From Ctenosaura bakeri (Eukaryota > Chordata > Lepidosauria > Squamata > Iguanidae): 64,000 nucleotides of DNA. Made by a program: the position numbers and the translations under genes. Positions within the stretch are counted from its first letter, which is position 1. The number at the start of each line of letters is the position of its first letter. This document shows, one piece after another, positions 32,427-42,744 of this stretch. The stretch is taken from assembly GCA_948474755.1 (NCBI GenBank), contig CAOLHI010000963.1:310001-374000 (forward strand), in the 5' to 3' direction. Under the pieces are notes generated by a model, which saw nothing but the letters and a program-made list of their open reading frames with translations, was not told the origin of the DNA and ran no database searches.

Positions 32427-32521
32427 TACCAGATCCCATATGAACTTAGAAGCTAAGCAGGGTCAGCCTGGGTTAGTACTTGCAAGGAGACTGCCAATGA
32501 ATACCAGGTGCTGTAGACTAT
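32427..32521 (+). mobile_element. 5S-rRNA-headed SINE, head segment
   Basis: 'agaagctaagcagggtcagc', 'ctgggttagtacttgcaagg' and 'ataccaggtgctgtagacta' are plainly derived from the 3' three-quarters of 5S rRNA, with the internal control region diverged. The start of 5S is missing. The SINE body continues at 32679 after a MITE insertion. It is not a functional 5S gene. Confidence 0.9.
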
Positions 32522-32678
32522 GGCCACTTCCCAACTAGCCTGTTACAGCATTATAGCATTATGATTCTTTCAACATCCTATGAAATCCTGGGGCTTGCAG
32601 TTTTGGGAGGGGCCAGCCTCCTGAAACAGCCTGTGATGTTGAATCATAGCGCTATAACAGGCTAGTGCAGAAATGGTC
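32522..32678. mobile_element. Palindromic MITE 'GGCCATTTC' inserted in the 5S-headed SINE
   Basis: GGCCACTTCCCAACTAGCCT opens the element, and AACAGGCTAGTGCAGAAATG leads to its end. CTTTCAACATCCTATGAAAT lies in the left arm and TGATGTTGAATCATAGCGCT in the right. The flanks are TAT (left) and CAT (right). The host SINE is continuous across the site. Confidence 0.88.
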
Positions 32679-32815
32679 CATATTTCAGAGGAAGGAACTG
32701 GCAAGACCATCTCTGAGAATTCCTTGCCTAAGAAAACCCTACAGAATGCATGGAATCACCATAAGTTAACAGTCAATTTGAAGGCAGATGCATACATAAT
32801 AACAACCACTACCAC
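32679..32815 (+). mobile_element. 5S-rRNA-headed SINE, Bov-B-like tail segment
   Basis: 'tttcagaggaaggaactggc', 'gaattccttgcctaagaaaa' and 'accataagttaacagtcaat' form the Bov-B-derived tail, ending in ACAACCACTACCACTACC. This tail also occurs without a head at 14.2 and 26.6 kb. Confidence 0.85.
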
Positions 32816-33005
32816 TACCACTTTTACAAAACTTCTACATAAAATTGCCATACACAGGAACACAATAGCACCATTAGAAGAAGATGTGCTACTTGGAACA
32901 TGCCACATCAGATCACAATACCTCACCCATTTCAAGATTCTTGGACAGCATTCAAATCATTGATGGCACTGATTCCAATTAGTACCCTCTGATAGACTGT
33001 GAAAC

Positions 33006-33051
<46 letters not shown>
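33006..33051. repeat. (GAT)n microsatellite
   Basis: About 15 perfect GAT units adjoin the 3' end of the minus-strand SINE that follows. Confidence 0.95.
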
Positions 33052-33055
33052 AGCA

Positions 33056-33258
33056 ATAGCATGTGTATTTCTATACCGCTTATCAGCTAAGTGCTCTCTA
33101 AGCGGTTTACAAGTATTTTAGCTAACTGCCCCCAACAAGCTGGGTACTCATTTTACCGATCTGCAGAAAAGTGGAAGGCTGAGCCAACCTGGAGTCCGGC
33201 AGGATCGAACTCACAACCTTGTGGCTGCAGTACTGGCATTTAACCACTGCACCACCAG
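33056..33258 (-). mobile_element. tRNA-headed SINE, GTTAAATGC head with 'CGCTTATCAGC' tail
   Basis: The head and linker match the 18.17-kb SINE ('aaccttgtggctgcagtact', 'ccaacaagctgggtactcat' in reverse). The tail is different: 'tataccgcttatcagctaag' and 'tctctaagcggtttacaagt', i.e. a CGCTTAGAGAG...AAGCGGTATAGAAAT end on the minus strand. A second GAT-rich tract (33259-33312) lies beyond the head. Confidence 0.85.
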
Positions 33259-33314
33259 TGATGATGATGTTGTTATTGATGATGATGATATTCACCACCA
33301 TCATCATCCCTCTT

Positions 33315-33880
33315 CACAAACACATTCCAAATCGAATCCCATCATGTGGTTCCACTCCAACAGTGTGCTATAAACATGGAGGTCATGGAGAACAGTAGGG
33401 ACTGCCATGCCAATTCACACACCATGGGGTATATCACATAATAGGAATTGGATTCCGTTGAATGTGTATGGAATTTGGGGAAATGATTCTTAGAACTGTT
33501 GTCTTAACATTCATCAACAAGTTTTCTTGCTCAGCACATATTCATTCCAATCAAGCTTGCACAGAAACACATCCTTGGGAATTGCAACCTGCCTATCTAT
33601 CAATCTCCCCTGTCATTTATGACAAACCGTCTTATAAAACCTGTGTGTTTATTTTCTCTCCAGTAAGTATTTTACTCCCAGCTGAAGGGTTGTGAAGCCT
33701 TAGAAATTCTCCTGTTATAAATGTCAAAAGTTATTTTAAGATTATAGCTATCTTAGTAAGCCCACAAAGGCTGCCACTTCACATACTGAAGTATCATTTT
33801 CCACAGGGGAGGAGGGGGAATCAGTGAAACAAAGACAATTGTCCAATGTAGTTCCCATATTTCCTGCTAAAACTCTTTTT
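33315..33880. other. No recognisable feature
   Basis: No gene or repeat was recognised. Confidence 0.4.
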
Positions 33881-33884
33881 CATA

Positions 33885-34072
33885 CTCTGCAGCTGTTCCA
33901 ATTTTGCAGGGACACTTCCCAATTAATCCTCTGCTGCCCTGTTCTTTGAACTGCTTTTACAATGTACCAGTTTCTCTCTCCTCCCCACCTCCCCCCTTTC
34001 TCCTCAGCTTACTTCATTTGGTGGTGACTGAGGCCCTTACCACATCATATCTCAATAGTGGGTTGTTCCGTT
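33885..34072 (-). repeat. Unclassified dispersed repeat, copy B, first part
   Basis: 'aattttgcagggacacttcc', 'caattaatcctctgctgccc' and 'tttctcctcagcttacttca' align with the first third of the copies at 26.77 and 50.63 kb. It stops where a CR1 3' end begins. Strand arbitrary. Confidence 0.55.
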
Positions 34073-34228
34073 TCATAGAATCATAAAATCATAGAATCAT
34101 AGAAATGTAGAGTTGGAAGAGGCCACACAGGCCATCCAGTCCAACCCCCTGCCATGCAGGAACACCCTCAAATCAATCTTGACAGATGGCCATCAAGCCT
34201 CTGCTTAAAAACCTCCAATCCCAGCATT
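34073..34228 (-). mobile_element. CR1 LINE 3' end
   Basis: Four ATCATAGA-type units (34077-34106), the CR1 terminal microsatellite, are followed by 'tagagttggaagaggccaca', 'ccatccagtccaaccccctg' and 'gacagatggccatcaagcct'. About 155 bp of a 5'-truncated element. Confidence 0.88.
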
Positions 34229-34229
34229 G

Positions 34230-34815
34230 CCATTCCCATGATAGTTATGGTTATGAATACTCTCTACCAAACCCTTTTGAGTTAAGAGGATGAGTAGTGT
34301 CTTTGCCATCAGTGTTCCCACTGCATTACAGTGTCATTGGTGAGTCCTTTCCCCCATCTTTTCCCTGTCCCACAGCTCCTGATTGGTCAGGGGGGATGGT
34401 TTTTTTGGAAGCTGTACTAGCACAGCAATGTTACAACATACCCATAGGCTATTGCGTTTTTGCACTATAACACTAAAAATGCATTTAAAAATAAAAAAAA
34501 ATATAATTCAAATGAGAAATTTAAAATAAACACAGAGAGGTGATAGATTTCTAAGTTACCATGTCATGGAAGTAGCTGAGGGAGGGACAACCTGGGCATG
34601 CCCACTCCCCACCCGCTCTTGGATCCACAATGGCAGGAAGCACTATCAAGCTCTAATGAGAAACCGCACTTGCCCAGCTGACGGAATTGTGGAGGGAAAA
34701 GAGGCCATTACTGGATTCTTCCAATAATGAAAAAAGATAGATTTGGAATGCATTGGGACAAGAAAGCAGATGGTTAGGAATGACGTTGCATGGTAGCATG
34801 GGTCCTGGACTGGGG
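34230..34815. other. No recognised family
   Basis: Unidentified sequence between two parts of the unclassified repeat. It may be inserted material or an unrelated spacer. 'tttaaaaataaaaaaaatat' lies near 34484. Confidence 0.35.
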
Positions 34816-34819
34816 GACA

Positions 34820-35065
34820 ACATCTGGCTTTGCCGGGATGACAACTTTGTGCACTAAGGGCCTGAGCTGGAAGTGCAAAAATAGTTTGCACTCAATTAAC
34901 TCAGCAGTGAAGAGAGGAGGAAGAAGGAAATCTTGCATTTCCCCACAGACTCAGGCAATACCAATCTGCTGCAGCCTTCATTAACAACTTTTGCTGTCTT
35001 GACCACATTCTGATGTTGCTTGGCATACATCATGGTTTTCATCTGTGAAATGCTGAAATATATTA
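34820..35065 (-). repeat. Unclassified dispersed repeat, copy B or C, second part
   Basis: 'aatagtttgcactcaattaa', 'aatctgctgcagccttcatt', 'ccacattctgatgttgcttg' and 'catggttttcatctgtgaaa' match the last two thirds of the copies at 26.77 and 50.63 kb. It may be the continuation of 33885-34072. Strand arbitrary. Confidence 0.65.
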
Positions 35066-35069
35066 TCTT

Positions 35070-35940
35070 TATGCACCCTCATGGGAACAGATACAGTCTA
35101 TAAAAATAAAATGAATAACTCTCAGTAACCTCATACTGTATTCTGCACATATCATCCTAACTTCCACAACAACACAAAAGCATCACCTTATTTGCAGGCA
35201 GAATTTATTTCATCCAAATCTTGATTTCAAAATAATTCAACATGTGTTTATAGACTGACCAGTGAAGAATATAGCCACATATAGATGACCAAACATATGG
35301 CCACAAACAGATGAAACAAGTTGCCAGGATATCATCTCTAACTAGATGTCCCATCTTGTCTATTAATGGCTTGCACAACTCTGGGAGTAGCCATAGGCTG
35401 TGTGCACAGAGCCATGAAACATGTCAAAAAGATTTCATATTTTGCTGCACTCCTCAGAGGCTAGAAATTATAAACCTTGATCTGTCTAAAAAATCTATGT
35501 ACATACAACTGATATCGTGTTTGAGTACCTTCCAAGCACATCAAAATGGAAACAGAAAGAAATATAGATTTCCTTTCCTCCTTCAACCTTTTTCTCTTAC
35601 ACTAAGAAAAGGAAGAAAAAAAAATCTTATTAATCTTTCTTGGTCAGTTGTATTGCATTTCAGCATGTGTGTGTGTGTGAATGTATGTTTGTTAGCTTAT
35701 AAACTACCCATTAGTTTTCCCAACACATCTTTCCTCCCAGTCCAAGCACTAAAATCCCCCTCTTTTTTGACTACAAATCCCAGATTCCCAGAGCCAGCAC
35801 AGTCACTGGTATCTTCAACCAAGAAGCTGATTATGTAAAAATACATTTTCCTTTTTCCTGCCAAATGAAACCACATTGAGCTAGAAGGGCAGATAGTCTG
35901 ACCCTGACCCTGGAAATTCATCATGGTTGCTGAGGAAATC
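35070..35940. other. No supported gene
   Basis: This stretch contains the longest open frame in the window (35311-35838, 175 codons). It runs through a TG tract and shows no splice or family signal. 'actacaaatcccagattccc' near 35770 hints at a small palindromic repeat fragment. Confidence 0.4.
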
Positions 35941-35943
35941 TGG

Positions 35944-36129
35944 GGGCCTTTCTGCACTACACTGTTATAGGGCTATTATTCTACTTTCCACATCGTGTGG
36001 AATTCTGGGTTTTGTAGTTTACTGATGCCAAAGAGCTCCCTGGTTGAGAATCCTAAAGGCCCCTCCCTAAACTCCAGGACTCCATGAGATGTTGAAAGTG
36101 GAATATAACAGTGTAATGCAGAAAGGGCC
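35944..36129. mobile_element. Palindromic MITE 'GGCCATTTC', long subtype, variant ends
   Basis: The ends are GGGCCTTTCTGCACTACACT and GTAATGCAGAAAGGGCC. The centre has 'ggttgagaatcctaaaggcc' as in the long subtype at 3.96 kb. The right arm has lost about 20 bp. TGG flanks it on both sides (35941-35943 and 36130-36132). Confidence 0.82.
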
Positions 36130-36221
36130 TGGGAGTTGTAATCTAAAACAAAAACTTTCCCAAGTTCTGAAACCGACCTGGTATAAGGCAGATGTGTGCA
36201 GTAGATCCTTTTGCAAGCTCA

Positions 36222-36300
36222 TTGCCTCCAGATGTTTTGTACTACAACTCCCATTCTACTTGAATGTGGACTGAGGCTGATGGAAGCTAGAGTCCAAGAT
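36222..36300. repeat. Small palindromic repeat, CTACAACTCCCAT type
   Basis: 'ccagatgttttgtactacaa' and 'ctcccattctact' face 'gctgatggaagctagagtcc'. This is the pattern of lizard small MITEs that also appear at 42.26 and 53.44 kb. Confidence 0.5.
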
Positions 36301-36304
36301 CGAT

Positions 36305-36490
36305 GAGCCTTTCACACTACAGAAATAAAACATTCCACTGTAACTGCCATGGCTGCATGCTATGGATTTCTGGGGTTAGTGGTAAGGCACTTGAGCAATC
36401 CATCAAAGAATTCTACACACCCCTCCCTAAACTGTGCATCCCAGGATTCCATAGGATGGAGCCATGGCAGTTAGTGGAATCATAGAGCCG
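36305..36490. mobile_element. Palindromic element related to the MITE family
   Basis: 'cattccactgtaactgccat' and 'ggctgcatgctatggatttc' on the left face 'aggattccataggatggagc' and 'catggcagttagtggaatca' on the right. The inner arms share CCATAGGATG with the GGCCATTTC family but the outer arms differ, so it is probably a sister family. Confidence 0.6.
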
Positions 36491-36700
36491 TATTTATATA
36501 AAGGTATGCCTCGTTTTAAGATGCTTCACTTTGGAGTTATTTGCCTAATACAGTGGCTTTCAGTTATATAGTACAACACCATTTTGTTACCCATGCTTTG
36601 TCATTTCACAGCATTTGTGCCTGTCATATCGCAGTGTCACATTCTGGCATAAAAGAAAATATTATTTTTACTTTTGCCTCCTTTTTCAAGGCTTAGAGCT

Positions 36701-36915
36701 TTGTTGTTGTTGTATGCCTTCAAGTCGTTTCCAATTTATGACAACAGGGTTTTCTTGGCAAGATTTTTTCAACAGGGGTTTGCCTTTGCCTTCCTCTGAG
36801 CATGAAAGAGTGTGAATTGGTCCAAGGTCAGCCAGTGGGCTTCCATGGCTGAGTGGGGATTCAAATCCTGGTCTCCAGAACCATAGTCCAGCACTCAAAC
36901 TACTACACCACACTC
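36701..36915 (-). mobile_element. Sauria SINE, near full length
   Basis: (TTG)n, 'tatgccttcaagtcgtttcc', 'gggttttcttggcaagattt', 'tttgcctttgccttcctctg', 'gattcaaatcctggtctcca' (box B complement) and 'actcaaactactacaccaca' (head complement) are all present in order. A MITE lies directly against its 5' end. Confidence 0.92.
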
Positions 36916-37094
36916 GGGCCATTTCCACACTAGACTGTTATAGTGCTATGATTCCACTTTCAACATCCTACGGAATCCTGGGGTTTGCAGTTTCAGGAGG
37001 GACCAGCTGGCCCCTCCCAAAACTGCAAACCCCAGGATTCCATAGGATGTTGAAAGTGGAATTATAGCGCTATAACAGTCTAGTGCAGAAATGG
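36916..37094. mobile_element. Palindromic MITE 'GGCCATTTC', best preserved copy
   Basis: GGGCCATTTCCACACTAGAC to AGTCTAGTGCAGAAATGG; both arms carry CTTTCAACATCCTA.GGAATC in inverted copies, with centre CAGGAGGGACCAGCTGGCCC. CTC(GGG) occurs at both flanks (from 36913 and from 37095). Very high arm identity. Confidence 0.9.
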
Positions 37095-37099
37095 CTCGG

Positions 37100-38260
37100 G
37101 TCTTCAGTCCTGGTGCTATTGTATACTTTATCAATGATAGTGTAAATATATATTTTAGGCTTTTATATGCACTAGCAATTTGGGGGGGAGGCTGTGATTC
37201 ACTTTAAGGGGATATTTGTTTTATGGTGGTGGTCTGGAACCTAACTTACTATATTAGAGACATATGCTAATAATGTGAATGGGCCTCTGGATGAAACAAT
37301 TTTTTGGAAGTTTGATTGCAATAAGCTGTAACCAAGTTCAGCCAAGGTGAGTTATTCTCAAGTCCAGCCCTTATTATTCTGATATGAAGGTTTCAGTCTT
37401 ATAACAACTGGCTCAAACTAACCCCTGGTTGCTAGTTCTAGTTTGCAGATGAAAGGAAAAACTGCAGTTTGCCTTTAACCTGAAAAGGGGATAGAGGTTC
37501 ATGAAACACAACAGACAGAGGAAAGAGAGAAAGAAAGAACATGTATGTCTCTGCAAAACCCATGCAATTAAAGCCAAATCATAGTCTGGTGCTAATGTAC
37601 CATCCCTAGAATCAAATATGAGGCTTTAATTTTCCATCCATGTCATCTATCTATTTCTTCCCCACACAGATTTCACAATGAAATACTTTTTCAATCCATG
37701 CTCAGGTAGTTTTGCTCATACTTTCTTGTTCTTTCCAGCTATAGCTTTAAACAGCGGCAAATATCATCAGAGGAAATGATAAGAGAGGGAATGCTATTAA
37801 TAGAACTACAAGGCGATTTCAGTACATGAAAAGAAAGGAGAAATTATATCTATTTTTGTCTCTCTTGATCATGTATGGTTCTATTGTCAAGGGGAAGCTG
37901 AGACTCTTTGCAGAGATGTAAGTAATCTTGAAGTACAAGGGAGAATTCACCCTACCCCCATTGCTTCTTTTGTCTTTTTATTCCTCAAACCGTAATAAGC
38001 AAATGCAACATGCAGCAGCACTGCATTCAATTAGATATAACAAATGATAGCTTTAGAATTTCTGAGCACATTTGCCTAACTTTTCCTTCATTTTTAAGCT
38101 TAAACTTGGCACTGGTGTCTGACATGGTGGGGCAAGTCCTAGGACCCATGGCTCCAAGGGCTATGCTAACATCCTTTGGCAGAGGTAGTTTTTTAAGAAG
38201 GAATTCGCAACTGTTTTAACACACTGGAGTGCTGGAAGAAATGCATCAGACAATGCTACT
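37100..38260. other. No recognisable feature
   Basis: No gene or repeat family was recognised in about 1.1 kb. Confidence 0.4.
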
Positions 38261-38264
38261 GCTG

Positions 38265-39740
38265 CTGTTGCTGCTTCTATCCCACTTTTTTCCCCAGGTC
38301 AGGACTCAAAGCAGCTTACAACAAATTCAAAAAAAAAAAAAACACATAAAAATTCACTACATACAAAAGTTAAAATGAATAATTTCATCAGTCAAAAAAT
38401 TAAAACCAGATTAGAACATACATCATTAAGCATACACACACACACTCCAGGACAACAACTAGCAAGATCCAGCACATTGTTTAGGTGAGACGGGCCTTAT
38501 ACAGTCAAAGTCCTGTTAGAACAGAAAATTCTTTACTTGCTTTCTAAAAGAAGGTAAGGAGGCTGCCAGTCTTACTTCTCTGAGGAGGGAGTCTCAGAGC
38601 CTGGGAGAAACCACTGAGAAGACCCTCTCCAGTGTTCCCACCAGATGTGCTTGTGAAGGTGGTGGGATAGAGAGAAGGGCCTCTCTAGCATGTCTCAAAG
38701 CATGAGTTGGTTCATAAGGGAGAATATAGTCCTTAAAATAACCTGGACCTGAGCTGTGTATAGGGATTTATAAGTCAAAACCAGCACTTTGAACCATGCC
38801 CAGAAACAGACTAACATACATTGGAGCTGTTGCAACAAGAGAATTCTGTGTTTCCTGTTGCCAGTCCCAGTTAGTAAGCAGGCTACAGCTCATTGAACCA
38901 GTCAAAGTTTCTGAACATTCTTCAAAAGCAATCCCATGTAGAGCAAATTATAGTAATATAATCAGGATGTAACTAAGGCATGTGTCACCATGGCCAGATC
39001 TGATGTCTCAAGGAGTAGGTACAGCTAGAGCACAAGCCTTAACTGTGCAGATGCACTCCTCACCACTGCTGGACCTCACTGACCTTCCAGGCTCTGAATT
39101 GAATCCAGGCGCACACCCAAACTGTGAACCTGCATTTTCAGGCAGCATGTAACCCCATCCAACACAGGATGAATCCCTATTCCCCCATCTGCCTTTCAAC
39201 TGACCAGGAGCACCTCCATATTGTCTGTATTAAGTTTCTATTCATTTGCCCTCAATCCAGTCCAGGTTTAGGACCAAAACAACTTCCCGCAATTGTGGTA
39301 GAAAGGAGTAATAGTCAGGTGTCATCTGCATACTGTCAGTTTCATGCATATGCTAAATAGCTTTGGAGACAGAACCAAGCCCTGAGGGACCCTCACAAGC
39401 TGACAGCCAAGGGACTGAGTAGGAGTCCCCAGCACCACCTTCTGGGCTTACTCCTCTAGGAAGGGATGCAGCCACTCATCAGTTCCCCCATGTCCCATCC
39501 CAGCAAGGTGACCCAGAAGGTTATCAAAAGTGGTATCAAAAGCTGCTAAGAGATCCACCAGAATCTATAGGGAAACACTCCCCCTGTCTAGCTCCTGGCA
39601 TAAGTCATCTACCAAGCTGCCCAAAGCTGTCTCTGTCCCATAACCAGATTGAAATGGATCTAGATAATCCATCTCATCCAGAAACTGGGTGGCCACCGTA
39701 TGCTCCAGATCCTTGCCTAAAATTGAAATGCCCCAGCAAT
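38265..39740 (-). mobile_element. L2-clade LINE, reverse transcriptase and 3' region, decayed
   Basis: The minus strand, with stops and frameshifts, reads LDEMDYLDPFQSGYGTETAL, then ILVDLLAAFDTT, a VPQG motif (VRVPQGLVLSP) and YADDT-equivalent sequence. These are the reverse-transcriptase core blocks of the L2 clade. Further downstream come NTDNMEVLLV-like and KMQVHSLGVRLDS-like text and a C-terminal region with 'gagaagaccctctccagtgt'. The 3' A-rich end is at about 38320. About 1.47 kb, 5'-truncated, no intact domain. Confidence 0.85.
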
Positions 39741-39744
39741 GCAA

Positions 39745-41300
39745 CCTTTGCCCAAACTAGTATCAATCCACCATTTATTGTAGATGCACTAGATATTAAA
39801 GTACTCAGAGAATCAACGTGATTGATTAGTGAAACTTGGGATACAAGCAAGGAATCAGAACAAAAATCGAGATTGGAGGGGGTCCAAAAATGAATACTCA
39901 GTGGTTTCTTAAGACTTTATCAAGCCCTGTTTGCTATTGTGCAAACCTTTAGTCTGTAGACAGTGTTTATATTGGCCAAATGGTTAGGAAATCAATCAAA
40001 GTCATTTTTCTATGCATCTGATGGTGCACTGAATTAGTCCAGGATGACTAACTAGAACTAATGGTGAATAAATTAAGAGTGTAGACAGATTGTTGTTTGA
40101 GGCAGAAGCATAGAGAAATGTAAATATAGGAAGGAAAATGTAAAACATCTGGAACAAATGAACATGCCTTATTTTTATTCAAACCATTGCTCTGTCTAGC
40201 CTAGTACTCTCTATACTGACTGGCAGGATATTTCCATTCAAAGGGAAGGAGCAATACTTTAACTTCAAAGCCACCTCCACACAGTGTGAAGATGATGACA
40301 TTGACCTATTTGATATACTTAGAAGTACACATCAAGTACCACCCTTTCTCTACCAAAGGAAATGTTTATTCTGCTAGATAGCACAACATTTTTTTCCAAA
40401 GATGACAATATTTTTGTCACTAAAAACAGAGTAGAAAAAAATAGAAAACATTATGATTAGAGTCAATTCAACTTTTTCCCCTATTCAATTTTGGAAAAAT
40501 CTCAAATTCTTCCTACCTTCCAAATGTAAATATCTGCAAATATTATTAAATTCTTCAAAAGTGAACTAATACAAAATTCTGTATCAGCTTCAGCCTTTTT
40601 CAGTACACGGAGATGATCTGACAATGTTGTATCTGCTTGCCATATAGGTTTTAATGACAAGTCTCTCAGAAAAGAGAGCTGGCAAGCCTAACTGAGCACT
40701 AAAATAACCAATAATATTTAAAATCTATATATCCATTCTTTTAAGAGAGAAGCTTTCAAAGGCCAGAATGGACAAATCTGTTCATCTCAGTTCATTTCAT
40801 ATCTACCATTTTAAAATCTCACATTTTAAACTCTGGAATATGAAGTAATTTGAATTTTGGTATATTCTTACTTTGAAAAAAAACACCTGAAATAAATTTC
40901 TCATCCATCCCTATCTCTGATAAGGAGAACAAACACTGGGAAAAACTGAATATTGTAAAAGTTCCAAGACCATTTTTTGCTACCTTTTCAACTATTTTTC
41001 TGCTGTTTTTTTTACCTGTATCTGTGAGTGATGCATAATCTTGCAGGAATCCTTTTTTTTTCCCTCTACACATTAAAAATTGCTGGCTCGTAAGTTGCTT
41101 CCCAGCTTAAGAAGTTTAGAGAAGCAAGCAATAGCCTAAGGCAAAAGAAATTCACCTAAAAGAGAATTTAACTTGCACTTCAGCTGTTTAAACCAGGACA
41201 CCGACACTTCCTTAAGTTATTGAGAGGATACTCCTGATATTACATCAGCTGTGCACACTGCCATGACAACCTGCCATGTCACTGAATAAAAAGTTGGAAA
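39745..41300. other. No gene; possible SINE fragment at about 40170-40250
   Basis: 'tcaaaccattgctctgtcta' and 'tatactgactggcaggatat' resemble the reversed tRNA-headed SINE at 4.5 kb. The rest is AT-rich and unrecognised. Confidence 0.4.
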
Positions 41301-41304
41301 TTCA

Positions 41305-41490
41305 TCATAGCTCTGTGACAGAGCACTTGCCTGGTGTGTAGAAAGTCCCACGGTTCACTCTCTGCCACCTTCAGTTTAAAAGAAAGGACCACACAGTATA
41401 GCATGGGAAGAACTTTTGCGTGAGACACTAGGAAGCTAACATCAGTCAGAGCTGTCAATACTGAGCTAGACAGCACAACAATCTGACCTA
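41305..41490 (+). mobile_element. tRNA-headed SINE, 'GAGCACTTGCCT' type
   Basis: ATAGCTCTGTGACAGAGCAC (box A region) and 'gtcccacggttcactct' (box B region) form a tRNA-like head. The body then leads to 'tgtcaatactgagctagaca' and 'caatctgacc'. Same family as 4.5 kb (minus) and 51.7 kb (minus). Confidence 0.65.
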
Positions 41491-41602
41491 TTTAAACCAG
41501 TTTCCTTTGGTCCCACTATTATCATTTGTCATTTCTATACCCTTTGCAGGGTTTCTGTTTTAATACTGTCTCTTCCACCTTCTACAGAGATGTTAAAGTT
41601 GG

Positions 41603-41678
41603 ATAGAGATGTTAAACTTAGAGGAACGGTTAGCAAATCTATAGAGATGTTAAACTTTGGGGAATGGTTAGCAAATCT
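41603..41678. repeat. 38-bp tandem duplication
   Basis: 'atagagatgttaaacttaga' (41603) and 'atagagatgttaaactttgg' (41641) start two adjacent 38-bp units that both end in 'ggttagcaaatct'. A partial third unit ('cagagatgttaaagttgg') lies just upstream. Confidence 0.9.
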
Positions 41679-41679
41679 G

Positions 41680-42255
41680 GAAAAACTCTTAAGTCTTCTC
41701 CAGTATTCAGAAGCTGAGTGTGCTTTACTGTATTAGGTTCCCAGGGGCAAGGAAAAGTGACATAGATGCCACCAATGAACACTGGGAAGAGCATCACAAA
41801 CTCAAGCCATCTGATGTGGGAAACCTCATTTTTTTTTCTAATAAGTGCCAGATTGGTGCCTATTGGCTACAATGAACTAGCACTCCAGGGGCTATCACTT
41901 TGAATAACACCACTATAGAATGTCTCCACCATTATCTCTAGTAAGGAAACAAGTAGCTACCATTGGACTTGCGGGGCACTGTGTGTGTCCTTCCAGCCAA
42001 TTGGGACCTCCTGATGCTACCTGCCCCTCTCCCAGTCCCTGCTCTGAGAGTCAAGATGGTGTAGCAGCTAGCATTTCTTACTTTTTGCCAGTATGTCATG
42101 CTCCTACTAGTAAACTTCCAGTCAATATTCTTTTAAAAAAACCCACCACTGTCCTGTTTATTTCAACAGGCCCTTCTACCTTACTTTTTAATACTCTTAC
42201 CAGAACAAGAGAAAAGATGAAAGAGAGAGGCTGAGGAGTGCCAAGTATATCACAG
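41680..42255. other. No recognisable feature
   Basis: An open frame of about 100 codons at 41920-42234 has no support as an exon. Confidence 0.4.
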
Positions 42256-42256
42256 G

Positions 42257-42395
42257 TGGAGAATATGTGGCCATCTAAATGTTTCTGGACTGCAGCCCCC
42301 ATCAGGACTTATCACCATAGCTAATGGTGAAAGATGGTAGAAGTTCTAGTCCAAGAATATCTGGTGGGCCAAAAGTTCCCCACCCCTCAGACAAA
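42257..42395. repeat. Small palindromic repeat with GTGGCC...TGGGCCA arms
   Basis: 'gtggccatctaaatgtttct' and 'ggactgcagcccccatcagg' face 'agaagttctagtccaagaat' and 'ctggtgggccaaaagttccc'. A MITE-like palindrome common in lizard DNA. No target duplication was fixed. Confidence 0.6.
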
Positions 42396-42680
42396 TGATC
42401 TCAATTTTATTGCCTATGCTAGTTGGAGGAAATCTAGAAGTTACAGTGTTAATAAGCTCTGTGAGTACCAACCCATAAAATTAAGCACTACATAACACTT
42501 ATGTCCTCTTTTGCAGATCTACTGTTCACACTTCTAAGAAGTGTGGAGATAGGTTTACATTTAAGTAAATGATGGTTTTCAAAGATTCATAAGTACACAC
42601 CATCTAATACATTGTTCATATTTAACTGTTGCTAGCTGGAAAAAAAGCATTTAGATGTGTGCTCCAACTTTTTATTTAAG

Positions 42681-42742
42681 AGTGTGTGTGTGTGTGTGTG
42701 TGTATGTGTGTGTGAGAGAGAGAGAGAGAAGAGAGAGAGAGA
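42681..42742. repeat. Compound (TG)n(AG)n microsatellite
   Basis: About 17 TG units, broken once by TA, pass into about 12 AG units, broken once by AA. Confidence 0.95.
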
Positions 42743-42744
42743 GC

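Noticed and set aside
32427..32520. 5S rRNA gene
   Set aside because: It lacks the start of 5S, the internal control region is altered, and it is fused to a Bov-B tail. It is a SINE.
35311..35838. Longest open frame in the window (175 codons, plus strand)
   Set aside because: It crosses a TG tract, has low-complexity and unrelated composition along its length, and shows no splice context or family motif. It is expected by chance in 64 kb.
36505..37240. A second Tigger-like element ('ggtatgcctcgttttaagat')
   Set aside because: The opening resembles a pogo-type end, but no complementary right end or TA pair could be found.
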